DNA of 64,000 nt from Clostridium fallax (GTDB lineage Bacteria > Bacillota > Clostridia > Clostridiales > Clostridiaceae): assembly GCF_900129365.1 (NCBI RefSeq), contig NZ_FQVM01000004.1, positions 1 through 64,000 of the forward strand, read 5' to 3'. Below the pieces are notes generated by a model. That model made no database searches, was not told the DNA's origin, and was given only the letters and a program-made list of their open reading frames with translations. Below, in pieces: positions 50,243-58,905 of the stretch. Each line of letters begins with the position of its first letter. Positions within the stretch are counted from its first letter, which is position 1. A program made the position numbers and the translations under genes.

Positions 50243-50839
50243 ATGGATAGAGACATCAGATCTTCTATGATAAAGACAGAACATGAAGGAATCAAAAAAA
50301 CCATATACATAACAGCAAAAGATATACCTTTATATAAGAAGCTAGAACAATACGCAAAAGAAAATGACATGTCTGTTTATACTCTAATCTCCAATGCCAT
50401 TGAAAGTTTTGTGGAAGAAAGAATTGATGATACTAAACTTGATAATATAGAGGTTACTGCAATAAGAGAAGCAGAAGATAATATATTTCCTATATTTGAA
50501 AAGGAAAAATTTAAAGGAAAGCTTATATTTGAAAAAGAAATTAAGGAAAGACAAGAAAATCAATCTACTGAATATAAAACAAAACGAGTTGAATTGTATA
50601 AAAAATTAAATGGGTCTATAGTTACAAAAACAGTTTTTGGCTCCTATAGAGATTTAGGAGTAAAAAAAGTACTGAATGAAGAAAATGGATATATTTTAAA
50701 CTATAATGATTTAGAAACTCTAGGTAGGGAATTAAAACAATTTAAAGTTGGAGTATTTAGAAATGGTTTTGATTTTTCTATGGTAAATATTTTTAAAGAA
50801 GCGGCTAGAGAAATTGTTATTAAATATAATGAAGATTAA
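50243..50839 (+). CDS. Unknown protein with ribbon-helix-helix-like N-terminal region
   Basis: 198 residues, strong GAAGGAGGG site and ATG. Residues about 18-60 (KKTIYITAKDIPLYKKLEQY, then AKENDMSVYTLISNAIESFV) have the strand plus two-helix pattern of ribbon-helix-helix DNA binders. The remainder is a mixed domain (LIFEKEIKERQENQSTEYKT, then LYKKLNGSIVTKTVFGSYRD, then YILNYNDLETLGRELKQFKV) not recognised. An approximately 185-base leader precedes it. It may be a regulator; no partner toxin or antitoxin gene adjoins. Confidence 0.6.
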   Translation: MDRDIRSSMIKTEHEGIKKTIYITAKDIPLYKKLEQYAKENDMSVYTLISNAIESFVEERIDDTKLDNIEVTAIREAEDNIFPIFEKEKFKGKLIFEKEIKERQENQSTEYKTKRVELYKKLNGSIVTKTVFGSYRDLGVKKVLNEENGYILNYNDLETLGRELKQFKVGVFRNGFDFSMVNIFKEAAREIVIKYNED

Positions 50840-50847
50840 AATATAGA

Positions 50848-50888
50848 GAATTAATATTGGATTATTATAAATAATTCAATATTAATTC
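50848..50888. terminator. Bidirectional terminator
   Basis: GAATTAATATTG (50848-50859) / CAATATTAATTC (50877-50888) with ATTATT/AATAAT pairing inside, between convergent genes. Confidence 0.75.
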
Positions 50889-50924
50889 TTTATTGCTTTT
50901 ATTTTGAATTAAAATTTTATATAA

Positions 50925-51383
50925 TTAAGATATTTTATTATAAAAATCAGAAAGTTCCTTAGAGAATTCTTTATTTTTCCTTATAAATTCATCAATTATA
51001 ATTCTTGTATTATCATCTAAAGATGAATTTTCTTCTAAAAAAGTTTCTGTCATCTTTGTTCCTGTGTCTATAGAATGTTTTACTTCTTTTACCAACTCTA
51101 TTTCGTTATTAATAGTTAGATTTTTTATATCTTGAAAAAATTCTGATATTTTACCTATAAATCCTTGAGATTTTTCCACTTTACCATTTAATTCTATTAT
51201 TCTATTTGATATAACCTCAGTATGATTTTTATAACAATCATATATTTTTATTAGCAATTCTTTTAAATTTGAGTCTTTAGATTTATTTATAAAATCTTCA
51301 AAGGAAGTGAGTCCCATATACATCCCTTGTATGTAGTTATTTAGATTTATTACTATATCTTTTTTTAATATTACAGGTTCCAT
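50925..51383 (-). CDS. Ferritin-like four-helix protein (DUF2383-like)
   Basis: 152 residues; ATG (51383) with AGGAGG eight bases upstream. Four amphipathic helices: IVINLNNYIQGMYMGLTSFEDFI, LKELLIKIYDCYKNHTEVIS, a Lys/Glu-rich third and IDEFIRKNKEFSKELSDFY. This is the DUF2383 / PA2169-type bundle, related in fold to ferritins but without a full EExH di-iron site. Possibly stress-related. Single gene. Confidence 0.65.
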   Translation of the reverse strand: MEPVILKKDIVINLNNYIQGMYMGLTSFEDFINKSKDSNLKELLIKIYDCYKNHTEVISNRIIELNGKVEKSQGFIGKISEFFQDIKNLTINNEIELVKEVKHSIDTGTKMTETFLEENSSLDDNTRIIIDEFIRKNKEFSKELSDFYNKIS

Positions 51384-51528
51384 ATTTATAACCTCCTAAA
51401 GTTAAGCTTATTTATATTATGCTCAAAAAACATAATAAAATTATAGAAAAAGTTATAGGAAAAAAATATAATATATGGTAAAATATAAGCAAATATTTAA
51501 TAAATAAGCAAGTATTAAGGAGAGGCCT

Positions 51529-52620
51529 ATGACTGGAAGAGAAAAAGAGATTTTAGATTTAATTAAAAAAAATCCTTTGATTTCTCAAAGAGAAATTGCT
51601 GACATCTTAGGCATTACTAGATCTTCAGTTGGTGTACACATTACTAATCTACAAAAAAAGGGGATGATTTTAGGAAAGGGTTATATAGTTAAAGAAGATG
51701 ACTACGTAGTTGTTATTGGAGGAGCAAATATTGATATTCAAGGCTTTACTAATGAAAAATTGATATTAAGAGATTCTAATCCAGGAAAAACTATGATTTC
51801 ATTAGGAGGAGTAGGAAGAAATATTGCAGAAAATTTATCAAATTTAGAGGTAAATACAAAATTAATTACTGCCATTGGTAATGATTTATATGGCAAAAAA
51901 ATCTTAGAAGATTCTAAAATGAGTGGATTTTCTATGGAGGATTCTTTGATAATTCCAGAAGAAAATACGTCAACTTATTTGTCTACTCTTAATGAAGAGG
52001 GTGATATGATAGTTGCAATTTCTTCTATGGATATACTAGAAAAGTTATCAATAAACTATATAAACACTATAAAACACTCTATAAGCAAAGGAAAAGCTTT
52101 TGTATTAGACACTAATTTAAGAGAAGATTTATTAGATTATTTAACAGAAAATATTAAAGTTCCTATTTTTTTAGACACAGTTTCTAGTACTAAGGCTATT
52201 AAAGTAAAGGATTTCATAGGGAGATTTCATACAATAAAACCTAATAAGCTAGAAGCAGAAATATTATCTGGAATAAAGATTAACAATGATGATGATTTGA
52301 AAAAGGTAGGAAAGTTTTTTTTAGAAAAGGGAGTAAAAGATATTTTTATTACATTAGGACAGGAGGGTGTATATTATAGAAATGAAAATAAAGAAGGTAA
52401 AATAAAAGGTCTTTCTATAGATGTAGTTAATTCTACTGGAGCAGGGGATGCATTTATAGCAGCGTTAGTTTATGGATATTTAAGAAATTATGATATAGAA
52501 GAAAAAGTAAAATTTGCAGTTGGAGCATCGCTAATGGCTATTTCTCATGAAAATACAATTAATCCTAATTTATCAATAGATAATATAAATAAATTTTTAA
52601 GGGAGGTAGGATTATGTTAA
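51529..52620 (+). CDS. psuK: Pseudouridine kinase with N-terminal winged helix
   Basis: 363 residues, ATG after AAGGAGAGG. Residues 1-55 are a helix-turn-helix (TGREKEILDLIKKNPLISQREIADILGITRSSVGVHI); residues about 60-355 are a PfkB sugar kinase with VVIGGANIDIQG at the start and the catalytic NSTGAGDAFIAALVYG near 304-319 (Asp of GAGD). It phosphorylates pseudouridine to its 5'-phosphate. The fused HTH suggests it may also regulate its own operon (inference). It overlaps psuG by seven bases, and that pairing fixes the assignment. Confidence 0.88.
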   Translation: MTGREKEILDLIKKNPLISQREIADILGITRSSVGVHITNLQKKGMILGKGYIVKEDDYVVVIGGANIDIQGFTNEKLILRDSNPGKTMISLGGVGRNIAENLSNLEVNTKLITAIGNDLYGKKILEDSKMSGFSMEDSLIIPEENTSTYLSTLNEEGDMIVAISSMDILEKLSINYINTIKHSISKGKAFVLDTNLREDLLDYLTENIKVPIFLDTVSSTKAIKVKDFIGRFHTIKPNKLEAEILSGIKINNDDDLKKVGKFFLEKGVKDIFITLGQEGVYYRNENKEGKIKGLSIDVVNSTGAGDAFIAALVYGYLRNYDIEEKVKFAVGASLMAISHENTINPNLSIDNINKFLREVGLC

Positions 52621-53543
52621 AAAATTATTTAGACATTAATCCAGATGTAAAAAAGGCATTAGATGAAGAAAAGGCAGTGGTTGCTTTAGAATCAACAATA
52701 ATTTCTCATGGTATGCCATATCCTAAAAATGTAGAAACAGCTTTAAAAGTTGAAGAGACTATAAAAGAAAATGGAGCAGTTCCAGCTACTATAGCTATTT
52801 TAAATGGAAGACTTAAAGTTGGACTAACTAAAGAAGAAATAGAATATTTAGGCAAAAGTAAAACAGTAATAAAAACTTCAAGAAGAGATATACCTTTTGT
52901 TGTAGCAGAGAAAAAAGATGGAGCTACCACTGTAGCGGCTACAATGATAATTTCTTCTTTAGCAGGAATAAAAGTTTTTGCTACAGGTGGAATAGGTGGA
53001 GTTCATAGAGGAGCAGAACATACCTTTGATATTTCAGCAGATTTGGAGGAACTTGCAAATACTAATGTAGCAGTAGTTTGTGCTGGAGCTAAATCTATTT
53101 TAGATTTAGGACTTACTTTAGAGTATTTAGAAACTAAAGGAGTACCTGTAGTTGGTTTTAAAACAGAAGAATTACCTGCCTTTTATACAAGAAAAAGTGG
53201 CTTTAAAGTGGATTATAAAGTAGAAAGTGAGAAGGAATTAGCAAAAGTTATAAAGGCTAAATGGGATTTAGGATTAAAAGGTGGTCTAGTTATAGGAAAT
53301 CCTATACCTAAAGAATATGAAATGGATTATAATAAAATCAATAAAGCTATTGAAGAGGCATTAAAAGAGTCAGAAGAAAAAGGTATAAAAGGAAAAGAAA
53401 CTACACCATTTCTTTTAGCTAAGGTTAAGGAAATTACTGAAGGAGAAAGCTTAGAATCTAATATAAAGTTAGTTTTTAACAATGCTAAAGTAGCGTCAAA
53501 ACTTGCCTTAGAACTTGAAAAGTTAAATAATAAAAATGTTTAA
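52614..53543 (+). CDS. psuG: Pseudouridine-5'-phosphate glycosidase
   Basis: 309 residues. It breaks the C-C glycosidic bond of pseudouridine 5'-phosphate to uracil plus ribose-5-phosphate. Family motifs: VVALESTIISHGMPYPKNVE, ETIKENGAVPATIAILNGRL, TSRRDIPFV, GATTVAATM, FATGGIGGVHRGAEHTFDIS and LTLEYLETKGVPVVGF. ATG behind GGGAGG inside the psuK end, so translation is coupled. Together psuK-psuG form a complete pseudouridine salvage unit; no transporter is next to it. Confidence 0.94.
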   Translation: MLKNYLDINPDVKKALDEEKAVVALESTIISHGMPYPKNVETALKVEETIKENGAVPATIAILNGRLKVGLTKEEIEYLGKSKTVIKTSRRDIPFVVAEKKDGATTVAATMIISSLAGIKVFATGGIGGVHRGAEHTFDISADLEELANTNVAVVCAGAKSILDLGLTLEYLETKGVPVVGFKTEELPAFYTRKSGFKVDYKVESEKELAKVIKAKWDLGLKGGLVIGNPIPKEYEMDYNKINKAIEEALKESEEKGIKGKETTPFLLAKVKEITEGESLESNIKLVFNNAKVASKLALELEKLNNKNV

Positions 53544-53646
53544 TTAATTAAATTATAAAAGTTATATTTATATTAAAATAAATATATATAATATAGAAAT
53601 AAAGATATAAATTTTAATTTTATTTAATATTCTTTTTATATAGATT

Positions 53647-53694
53647 AAAGACTATAAATTTAGATGTGAAATCTTTTTTATAGTCTTTTATTTT
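53647..53694 (+). terminator. Terminator of psuK-psuG
   Basis: AAAGACTATAAA (53647-53658) / TTTATAGTCTTT (53677-53688), then TATTTTTTT. Confidence 0.85.
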
Positions 53695-53830
53695 TTTATC
53701 TAAAAAGAAAGTTAATGTTTAGATATTATTAGATTTAAATAATATAATTATATTTTATAAAAATTTTGACATAAAAAAAATAAAAGTATATAATAAAAAG
53801 GTTATATATAAAAAAGGAGCGTGATATTTA

Positions 53831-56122
53831 ATGGATACTGAAGCTCTAAATTTTGAAAGAGAAAAACTTAAAGAAACAAGAAAATGGATACTAAAAGAAA
53901 CAAAGGTTAAAAAAAGTGATGAAGAAAAGTTAAGAAATAAGATTAGTGATTTAAAAAAAGCTGCTAAAGGTAAATATGATATAGAACTTGAAACATCTAA
54001 AAAGCTTTATGAAATAGTTAGTAAAAATTTAAATCATTTTGAAGATGGGTATAAAGAACCTTATTTTGCAAGAATAGATTTTAGAGAATATAAAAGAGAA
54101 AAAGAAAGTCTTTATATTGGGAAATTTGGTTTAGGAGATAGTGAAACAGGAGACGAGATTGTAATAGATTGGAGATCACCTATTGCAGACTTATATTATA
54201 GCGGAACTCAAGGAGAAGCATATTATAAAGCACCTATAGGAGTTATAAATGGAGAATTATCATTAAAAAGAAAGTTTCTTTATAAGGATGGAGAAATAGA
54301 AAAGATTTTTGATGAGGGTATAAATGAAATTATCTTAAAATCTTCTTTAGGAGAAGAAACAGAATTAGTAGATGAATTTCTTAAAATTAATCTAGAACAA
54401 AGTATAGGTAATAAACTTAAAGACGTAGTTGCTACAATTCAAAAAGAGCAAAATGAAATAATAAGAGCAGATAAAAATAGCCCTATAATAGTTCAAGGTT
54501 CTGCAGGATCAGGAAAAACTACTGTAGCTCTTCATAGATTAGCATATCTTTTATATAGATTTAAAGATAAGTTAAATGGTAATGACATATTAGTTTTAGC
54601 TCCTAACAAATTATTTTTAGATTATATATCAGAAGTTTTACCTAATTTAGGAGTAGACCAAGTTAAACAACAAACCTTTGATGAAATGGCAATGAGCTTT
54701 TTAAAGATTAAAGGAAAAGTTTTTTCTAAAGATAAAAAGCTAGGAGAAATTTTAGAAGGTAAAAATAAAGAAGATATAAATTTTATAACGGAAAGCAGTA
54801 ATTTAAAAGGATCTTATGAATTTAAAAAGATAATTGATAAATATGTAAAATCACTAGAGGAAAAAGATTTAGAAATAAGCGATATAAAAGTTTGCAATTA
54901 TGTTCTTGTATCTAAAAATGATATAAAAAAATTATATTGCAAAGACATGATAAATCTTCCTCTTAATAAAAGGAAAGATGAGATTAAAAGATATCTTAAC
55001 TTAAAGTTAAAATCTAAAATAGTTTCTATTTTAGATAAAGTAGACTTTCAATATGAATACCAGGTAGCTAGATTAAAAAAACAAATGGAGGATTCTATTG
55101 AAAGAAGAAAAAAACTTATTAAAATTTATGATGAAAGAGATAATCTTAAAAAGGAAATAAGAGAAAATAGTAAAAAGCAATTAGAAGAATACTTTAAAGA
55201 ATGGAAGGGAATAGATACTAAGAATTTATATGTTTCTATGTTAAATGATGAAGAAATATTTAAATATATTGATGATAAAAAAATATCAAAGAGTCTTTGG
55301 AATTATACAAAAGAATCTGTAACTTCTAATTTTCAAAATGGAATAATAGATAGTGATGATTTAGGAGCTATGCTATATTTAAAGTTTTTAGTAGAAGGAT
55401 TGGATGATAAGAAAAAATTTAAACATATAGTAATAGATGAAGCTCAAGACTATTCTTTTTTACAATTATATGTAACAAATATGATTTGTAAAGGAAATTC
55501 CTTAACTATAGTAGGGGATATAGGTCAAGGAATATATAGTTATAAAGGAATAAATTCTTGGAGGGAAGTTATAGATAAGGTATATAATAATCAATGTAAT
55601 TATAATCCGTTAACTCAAAGTTATAGATCTACAGTGGAGATAATAGATTTTGCAAATGAAGTTCTAAAAAAACAGGATAATTCATTGAATCCAGCACAAC
55701 CTGTATTAAGACATGGAGACAAACCTAAGATTTATGAAATATGTGATACTAAAGATTTTATAGATAAAATAGACAAAATTGTAGAGAAAGTTTTAAGTAA
55801 TGGCAAAAATAGTGTTGCAATAATCGGAAGAAATTACGAAGAATGTAAGGAAATAATGAAAAACTTAAAAAAATATAGTGAATACAAATGGTCACTTATA
55901 AGAGAAGCAGATAAGGAAATAAAATTAGACAGAATTGTAATACCTTCTTATTTAACTAAAGGTTTAGAATTTGATTGTTCTATAGTGTATAACTGTAGTG
56001 AAGAAATTTATAAAAACGATGAACTTGATAAAAAGCTTTTATATGTGGTTTTAACTAGAGCATTACATTATGAATATATATTTTATAAAGGAAATATAAG
56101 TCCTCTTTTATCTTCACAGTGA
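53831..56122 (+). CDS. helD: HelD-like RNA polymerase recycling ATPase (UvrD/Rep superfamily)
   Basis: 763 residues, the length of Firmicute HelD. An N-terminal coiled coil (EREKLKETRKWILKETKV, then KLRNKISDLKKAAKGKY) enters the RNA polymerase channel in known structures. SF1 motifs: Walker A GSAGSGKTTVALHRLAYL (about 224-241), VIDEAQDYSFLQ, VGDIGQGIYSYKGINSW, QSYRSTVEII and VVLTRALHYEY. The DWRSPIADLYY-type segment (IDWRSPIADLYYSGTQGE) is characteristic of HelD. Its role is to release stalled or non-productive RNA polymerase. ATG after AAGGAGC. Single gene. Confidence 0.88.
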   Translation: MDTEALNFEREKLKETRKWILKETKVKKSDEEKLRNKISDLKKAAKGKYDIELETSKKLYEIVSKNLNHFEDGYKEPYFARIDFREYKREKESLYIGKFGLGDSETGDEIVIDWRSPIADLYYSGTQGEAYYKAPIGVINGELSLKRKFLYKDGEIEKIFDEGINEIILKSSLGEETELVDEFLKINLEQSIGNKLKDVVATIQKEQNEIIRADKNSPIIVQGSAGSGKTTVALHRLAYLLYRFKDKLNGNDILVLAPNKLFLDYISEVLPNLGVDQVKQQTFDEMAMSFLKIKGKVFSKDKKLGEILEGKNKEDINFITESSNLKGSYEFKKIIDKYVKSLEEKDLEISDIKVCNYVLVSKNDIKKLYCKDMINLPLNKRKDEIKRYLNLKLKSKIVSILDKVDFQYEYQVARLKKQMEDSIERRKKLIKIYDERDNLKKEIRENSKKQLEEYFKEWKGIDTKNLYVSMLNDEEIFKYIDDKKISKSLWNYTKESVTSNFQNGIIDSDDLGAMLYLKFLVEGLDDKKKFKHIVIDEAQDYSFLQLYVTNMICKGNSLTIVGDIGQGIYSYKGINSWREVIDKVYNNQCNYNPLTQSYRSTVEIIDFANEVLKKQDNSLNPAQPVLRHGDKPKIYEICDTKDFIDKIDKIVEKVLSNGKNSVAIIGRNYEECKEIMKNLKKYSEYKWSLIREADKEIKLDRIVIPSYLTKGLEFDCSIVYNCSEEIYKNDELDKKLLYVVLTRALHYEYIFYKGNISPLLSSQ

Positions 56123-56206
56123 TAATATTGTAAATTAAAAATTATTATGCTAAAATCAAGATATTGTTAAAAAGTTGATTTTGTTATTATTTAGGAGGGG
56201 ATTTAT

Positions 56207-57379
56207 TTGACTATGGAGAAAATAAAAAACAATATATATTGGGTAGGAGTAAAGGATCCAGATTTAAGAATATTCGATATAATAATGAACACTAAAAAAG
56301 GTACTACATACAATGCTTATTTAATTGATGATGAAAAAATTTGTGTGATAGATGCTGTTAAAGATGGTTTTTATGAACAATATAAAGAGAATATAAAAGA
56401 AGTAATTGGAGACAAAAAAATAGACTATGTTGTAGTTCAACATACAGAATTAGATCATAGTGGATCATTAATAAAATTATTAGAAGATTACCCAGAAGCT
56501 AAGGTTGTTGCTTCAAAGGCTGCTATAAATTATTTAAAAAATATATTAAACAGACCTTTTGAAAGCATAGAAGCTAAGGAAGATTTATGCCTTGGTAATA
56601 CAACTTTAAAATTTATCTCAGCTCCAAACTTACATTGGCCAGATACAATGTTTACTTATGTTGAGAAGGAAAAAGTGCTATTTACTTGTGATTTTACAGG
56701 ATGTCACTATTGCACAGATGGTAAAATTACAGAGGCCATTGGTGATGAATATTATCCAGAACTAAGATATTATTTTGATGTTATAATGGGACCTTTCAAA
56801 AAGTTTGTAAATCAAGGACTTAAAAAGATTGAAGGGTTAGACATTGAAATAATGGCTCCAAGTCATGGTCCAATCCATATGAATGATTGTAAAAAATATT
56901 TAGATTTATATAAAGAGTGGGCAAAAATAGATCAACTAGAAGAGAAGAAGATAGAAGTATTTTATATATCAGCTTATAAAAATACAGGAAAAATGGCAGA
57001 ATATATAAAGAATAAAATTGTAGAAAAAGGTATTTTATGTGATGTTCATGAAATAACTTCAATGGATTTAAATGAAGCTGTAGAACTTATAGAAAAAAGT
57101 AGTGGATTTTTAGTAGGATCTCCAACTATAAATCAGGATGCTGTAAAACCAGCTTGGGATCTTTTAAGTCTTGTAAATCCTATAGTTAATAGAGGAAAAG
57201 CAGCAGGTGCTTTTGGATCTTATGGATGGAGTGGAGAAGGTGTTCCTATGCTTACAGAAAGATTAAAAAGTTTAAAATTAAAAGTAGTAGATCCAGGATT
57301 TAAATTTGCTTTTGTACCATCAGAAGAAGATTATAAAAAAGCAGATGAATTTGTAGAGAGCTTTTTACAATTATTATAA
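56207..57379 (+). CDS. fprA: FprA-type flavo-diiron protein (A-type flavoprotein)
   Basis: 390 residues. N-terminal metallo-beta-lactamase-like diiron domain with H79-x-E81-x-D83-H84 (VVQHTELDHSG), then HWPDTMFTYV, CDFTGCHYC and APSHGPIH ligands; C-terminal flavodoxin domain (about 250-390: IEVFYISAYKNTGKMAEYIK, then SPTINQDAVKPAWDLLSL, then GAFGSYGWSGEGVPMLTERL). Reduces O2 to water (or NO to N2O) to protect strict anaerobes. TTG 56207 has the best spacing to AGGAGGGG; ATG 56213 is possible. In other clostridia this family belongs to the PerR regulon; no operator was seen here. Confidence 0.92.
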   Translation: MTMEKIKNNIYWVGVKDPDLRIFDIIMNTKKGTTYNAYLIDDEKICVIDAVKDGFYEQYKENIKEVIGDKKIDYVVVQHTELDHSGSLIKLLEDYPEAKVVASKAAINYLKNILNRPFESIEAKEDLCLGNTTLKFISAPNLHWPDTMFTYVEKEKVLFTCDFTGCHYCTDGKITEAIGDEYYPELRYYFDVIMGPFKKFVNQGLKKIEGLDIEIMAPSHGPIHMNDCKKYLDLYKEWAKIDQLEEKKIEVFYISAYKNTGKMAEYIKNKIVEKGILCDVHEITSMDLNEAVELIEKSSGFLVGSPTINQDAVKPAWDLLSLVNPIVNRGKAAGAFGSYGWSGEGVPMLTERLKSLKLKVVDPGFKFAFVPSEEDYKKADEFVESFLQLL

Positions 57380-57396
57380 TTTAATGTAATTTAATT

Positions 57397-57428
57397 AAGG
57401 TATATAATCTTTGTAGATTATATACCTT
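57397..57428 (+). terminator. Terminator of fprA
   Basis: AAGGTATATAATC (57397-57409) / GATTATATACCTT (57416-57428), then TTGATTTT. Confidence 0.8.
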
Positions 57429-57669
57429 TTGATTTTAAATTATAATGGTAATAATATTAAAAATTTTTATATAATAAAATAAAAAAAAGATAATAATATT
57501 GACAAATTTAATAAATGGAATATATAATCATTGACGGTTATACTTAGAAAATAAGAAAATTAAATTTTTTTATAGGTTAAATTTAAAAGAAATAAGAGTA
57601 TTATAATTATTATTAAAATATTATATAAATATATTATACATAAAGATTTTAGAAGGAATGGTGTTAAAA

Positions 57670-57924
57670 ATGGAAATTAAAGAAGTAATGGCTTTTAAAG
57701 ATGAGGATGGTAATAAGGTAGAATTTGAAGTTATAGCAAAAATATATTTAGAGGAAAGGGAAAAAGAATATTTAATACTTTCACCAGTAGAAAACAAAGA
57801 AAGTGATGATGATGCTTTTGTTTTTAGAATAGATGGAGAAGAAGGTAAAGAAGAACTTAATTTAGTTGAAGATAATGATGAATTTGAAGAAGTAAAAAAA
57901 GAATATAAAAAGCTTTTATATTAA
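57670..57924 (+). CDS. DUF1292-type small acidic protein
   Basis: About 84 residues from ATG 57670; an ATG at 57658 abuts AGAAGG with no spacing, so the later start is preferred but not certain. The sequence (MAFKDEDGNKVEFEVIAKIY, then EEREKEYLILSPVENKESDD, then DAFVFRIDGEEGKEELNLVE) fits the DUF1292 family: 'f.de.G.e..fev...f...g..Y..l.p'. Function unknown; often near alaS or Holliday-junction genes in Firmicutes, but not here. Cotranscribed with the next acidic gene (17-base gap). Confidence 0.8.
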   Translation: MEIKEVMAFKDEDGNKVEFEVIAKIYLEEREKEYLILSPVENKESDDDAFVFRIDGEEGKEELNLVEDNDEFEEVKKEYKKLLY

Positions 57925-57941
57925 TTTAATAGGAGGAAAAT

Positions 57942-58340
57942 ATGAACGTTATTGAAATAATAGAATTTTTAAAAGATAGTGGACTTACTCAAGTTGAAGA
58001 GATAGAATATAAGGATGATATATTAGTTTTAAGATGTTATTATGATTTTGATAAAGATGAAATAATCGCAGCAAAATCCTTTGCAACAGAAGAAAGTGAC
58101 TATGAATTAGAAAGTGAAGAATGGTATAGTGAATATTTAATTCCTTATTTAAATGATATAGCAGTAGATAATCTTTCAGATATAGTTGAAGAAACTATGG
58201 ATGAGTTTGAGGTAGAAGGTCAATTTTCTTCTTATGATATAGATAGAAATAATTTTCAATATAGTGAATTTATATTAGCATTTTCTGATTCAGAAGAAGA
58301 AATTGATATAGATAATATATTAGATGATATAGATTTATAA
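57942..58340 (+). CDS. Acidic protein, unknown
   Basis: 132 residues, AGGAGGAAA site and ATG, 17 bases after the DUF1292-type gene. Highly acidic with a strand-rich middle (EIEYKDDILVLRCYYDFDKD, then FEVEGQFSSYDIDRNNFQYS) and an Asp/Glu tail (SDSEEEIDIDNILDDIDL). No membrane segment or known motif. Partner of the preceding gene by operon position. Not recognised. Confidence 0.65.
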   Translation: MNVIEIIEFLKDSGLTQVEEIEYKDDILVLRCYYDFDKDEIIAAKSFATEESDYELESEEWYSEYLIPYLNDIAVDNLSDIVEETMDEFEVEGQFSSYDIDRNNFQYSEFILAFSDSEEEIDIDNILDDIDL

Positions 58341-58347
58341 AAATAAC

Positions 58348-58375
58348 TTGAATTATAATAAACTTATGCTATAAT
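58348..58375 (+). promoter_or_regulatory. Promoter of the 6S RNA gene
   Basis: TTGAAT (58348-58353), 16-base spacer, TATAAT (58370-58375), placing the transcript start near 58382. It begins eight bases after the stop of the acidic-protein gene. Confidence 0.7.
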
Positions 58376-58381
58376 AAATAC

Positions 58382-58617
58382 AAGAACAGATCCTGATGTG
58401 TACGCGAAGCTTATGGTATTCAACCTACAGTATAATTACGGGATTGGCAATATTTCTATGGATGTCAGGCTTCACTTAGATTCACTTTGTGGCAGAAGAA
58501 GGCTGAAGTAGGATGCGACGAACCCACCTGCGAGATGCAGGTATGAATTCTTAAGCGTGACGGCACGTTGGGTATATATATGTATTTATTAAGCCTCATT
58601 TTAATGAGGCTTTTTTG
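58382..58617 (+). ncRNA. ssrS: 6S RNA (SsrS)
   Basis: A GC-richer, non-coding block between a promoter and a terminator. Closing stem CCTGATGTG (58392-58400) pairs over nine bases, with wobbles, with CACGTTGGG (58564-58572); AAGCTTA (58407-58413) pairs with TAAGC (58552-58556). The sequence parallels E. coli 6S: GATGT...CGC-AAGC at the 5' side, GCGACGAACCCACC followed by the hairpin ACCTGC-GAGAT-GCAGGT (58526-58542), and GCGTGACGGCACG at the 3' side. It binds sigma-A RNA polymerase as a promoter mimic in slow growth. The mature RNA is probably about 58382-58580; the terminator belongs to the precursor. Confidence 0.85.
58592..58617 (+). terminator. Terminator of the 6S RNA gene
   Basis: AAGCCTCATT / AATGAGGCTT hairpin (about 58590-58613) followed by TTTTTGT. 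Confidence 0.85.
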
Positions 58618-58713
58618 TATTTAAAAATACTGTGTAATCTATTTTTATTGATTATTATTTATGCTAAAGGTAAAATTAAGTTAAGTTATTTTATTTAAAG
58701 GAGTTGTTTTATT

Positions 58714-58887
58714 ATGAGTATAGATGAAAAAATAGCAAGAATTAATGAGTTAAGTAAAAAGAGCAAAGAAGAAGGATTAACAGAAGAAGAAAAAGAAGAA
58801 CAACAAAAATTAAGAAGAGAATATATAGATTTTGTTAAGGGGAATTTAAGAGAGCAATTAGCAACTATCAAACCAAAAAATAAGTAA
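58714..58887 (+). CDS. DUF896-family small protein (YnzC-like)
   Basis: 57 residues, a gene short enough to be missed. AAAGGAG lies about 10 bases before ATG. The sequence MSIDEKIARINELSKKSKEE, then GLTEEEKEEQQKLRREYIDF, then VKGNLREQLATIKPKNK fits the DUF896 family: a two-helix hairpin with 'RINeLa.K.k..gLt.eE..Eq..LR..Yl...r.n...qL'. Family members are small cytoplasmic proteins of unknown function in Firmicutes. 18 bases before hprK, so cotranscribed. Confidence 0.88.
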   Translation: MSIDEKIARINELSKKSKEEGLTEEEKEEQQKLRREYIDFVKGNLREQLATIKPKNK

Positions 58888-58905
58888 TAAAAAGGGTGAT
58901 AATGG

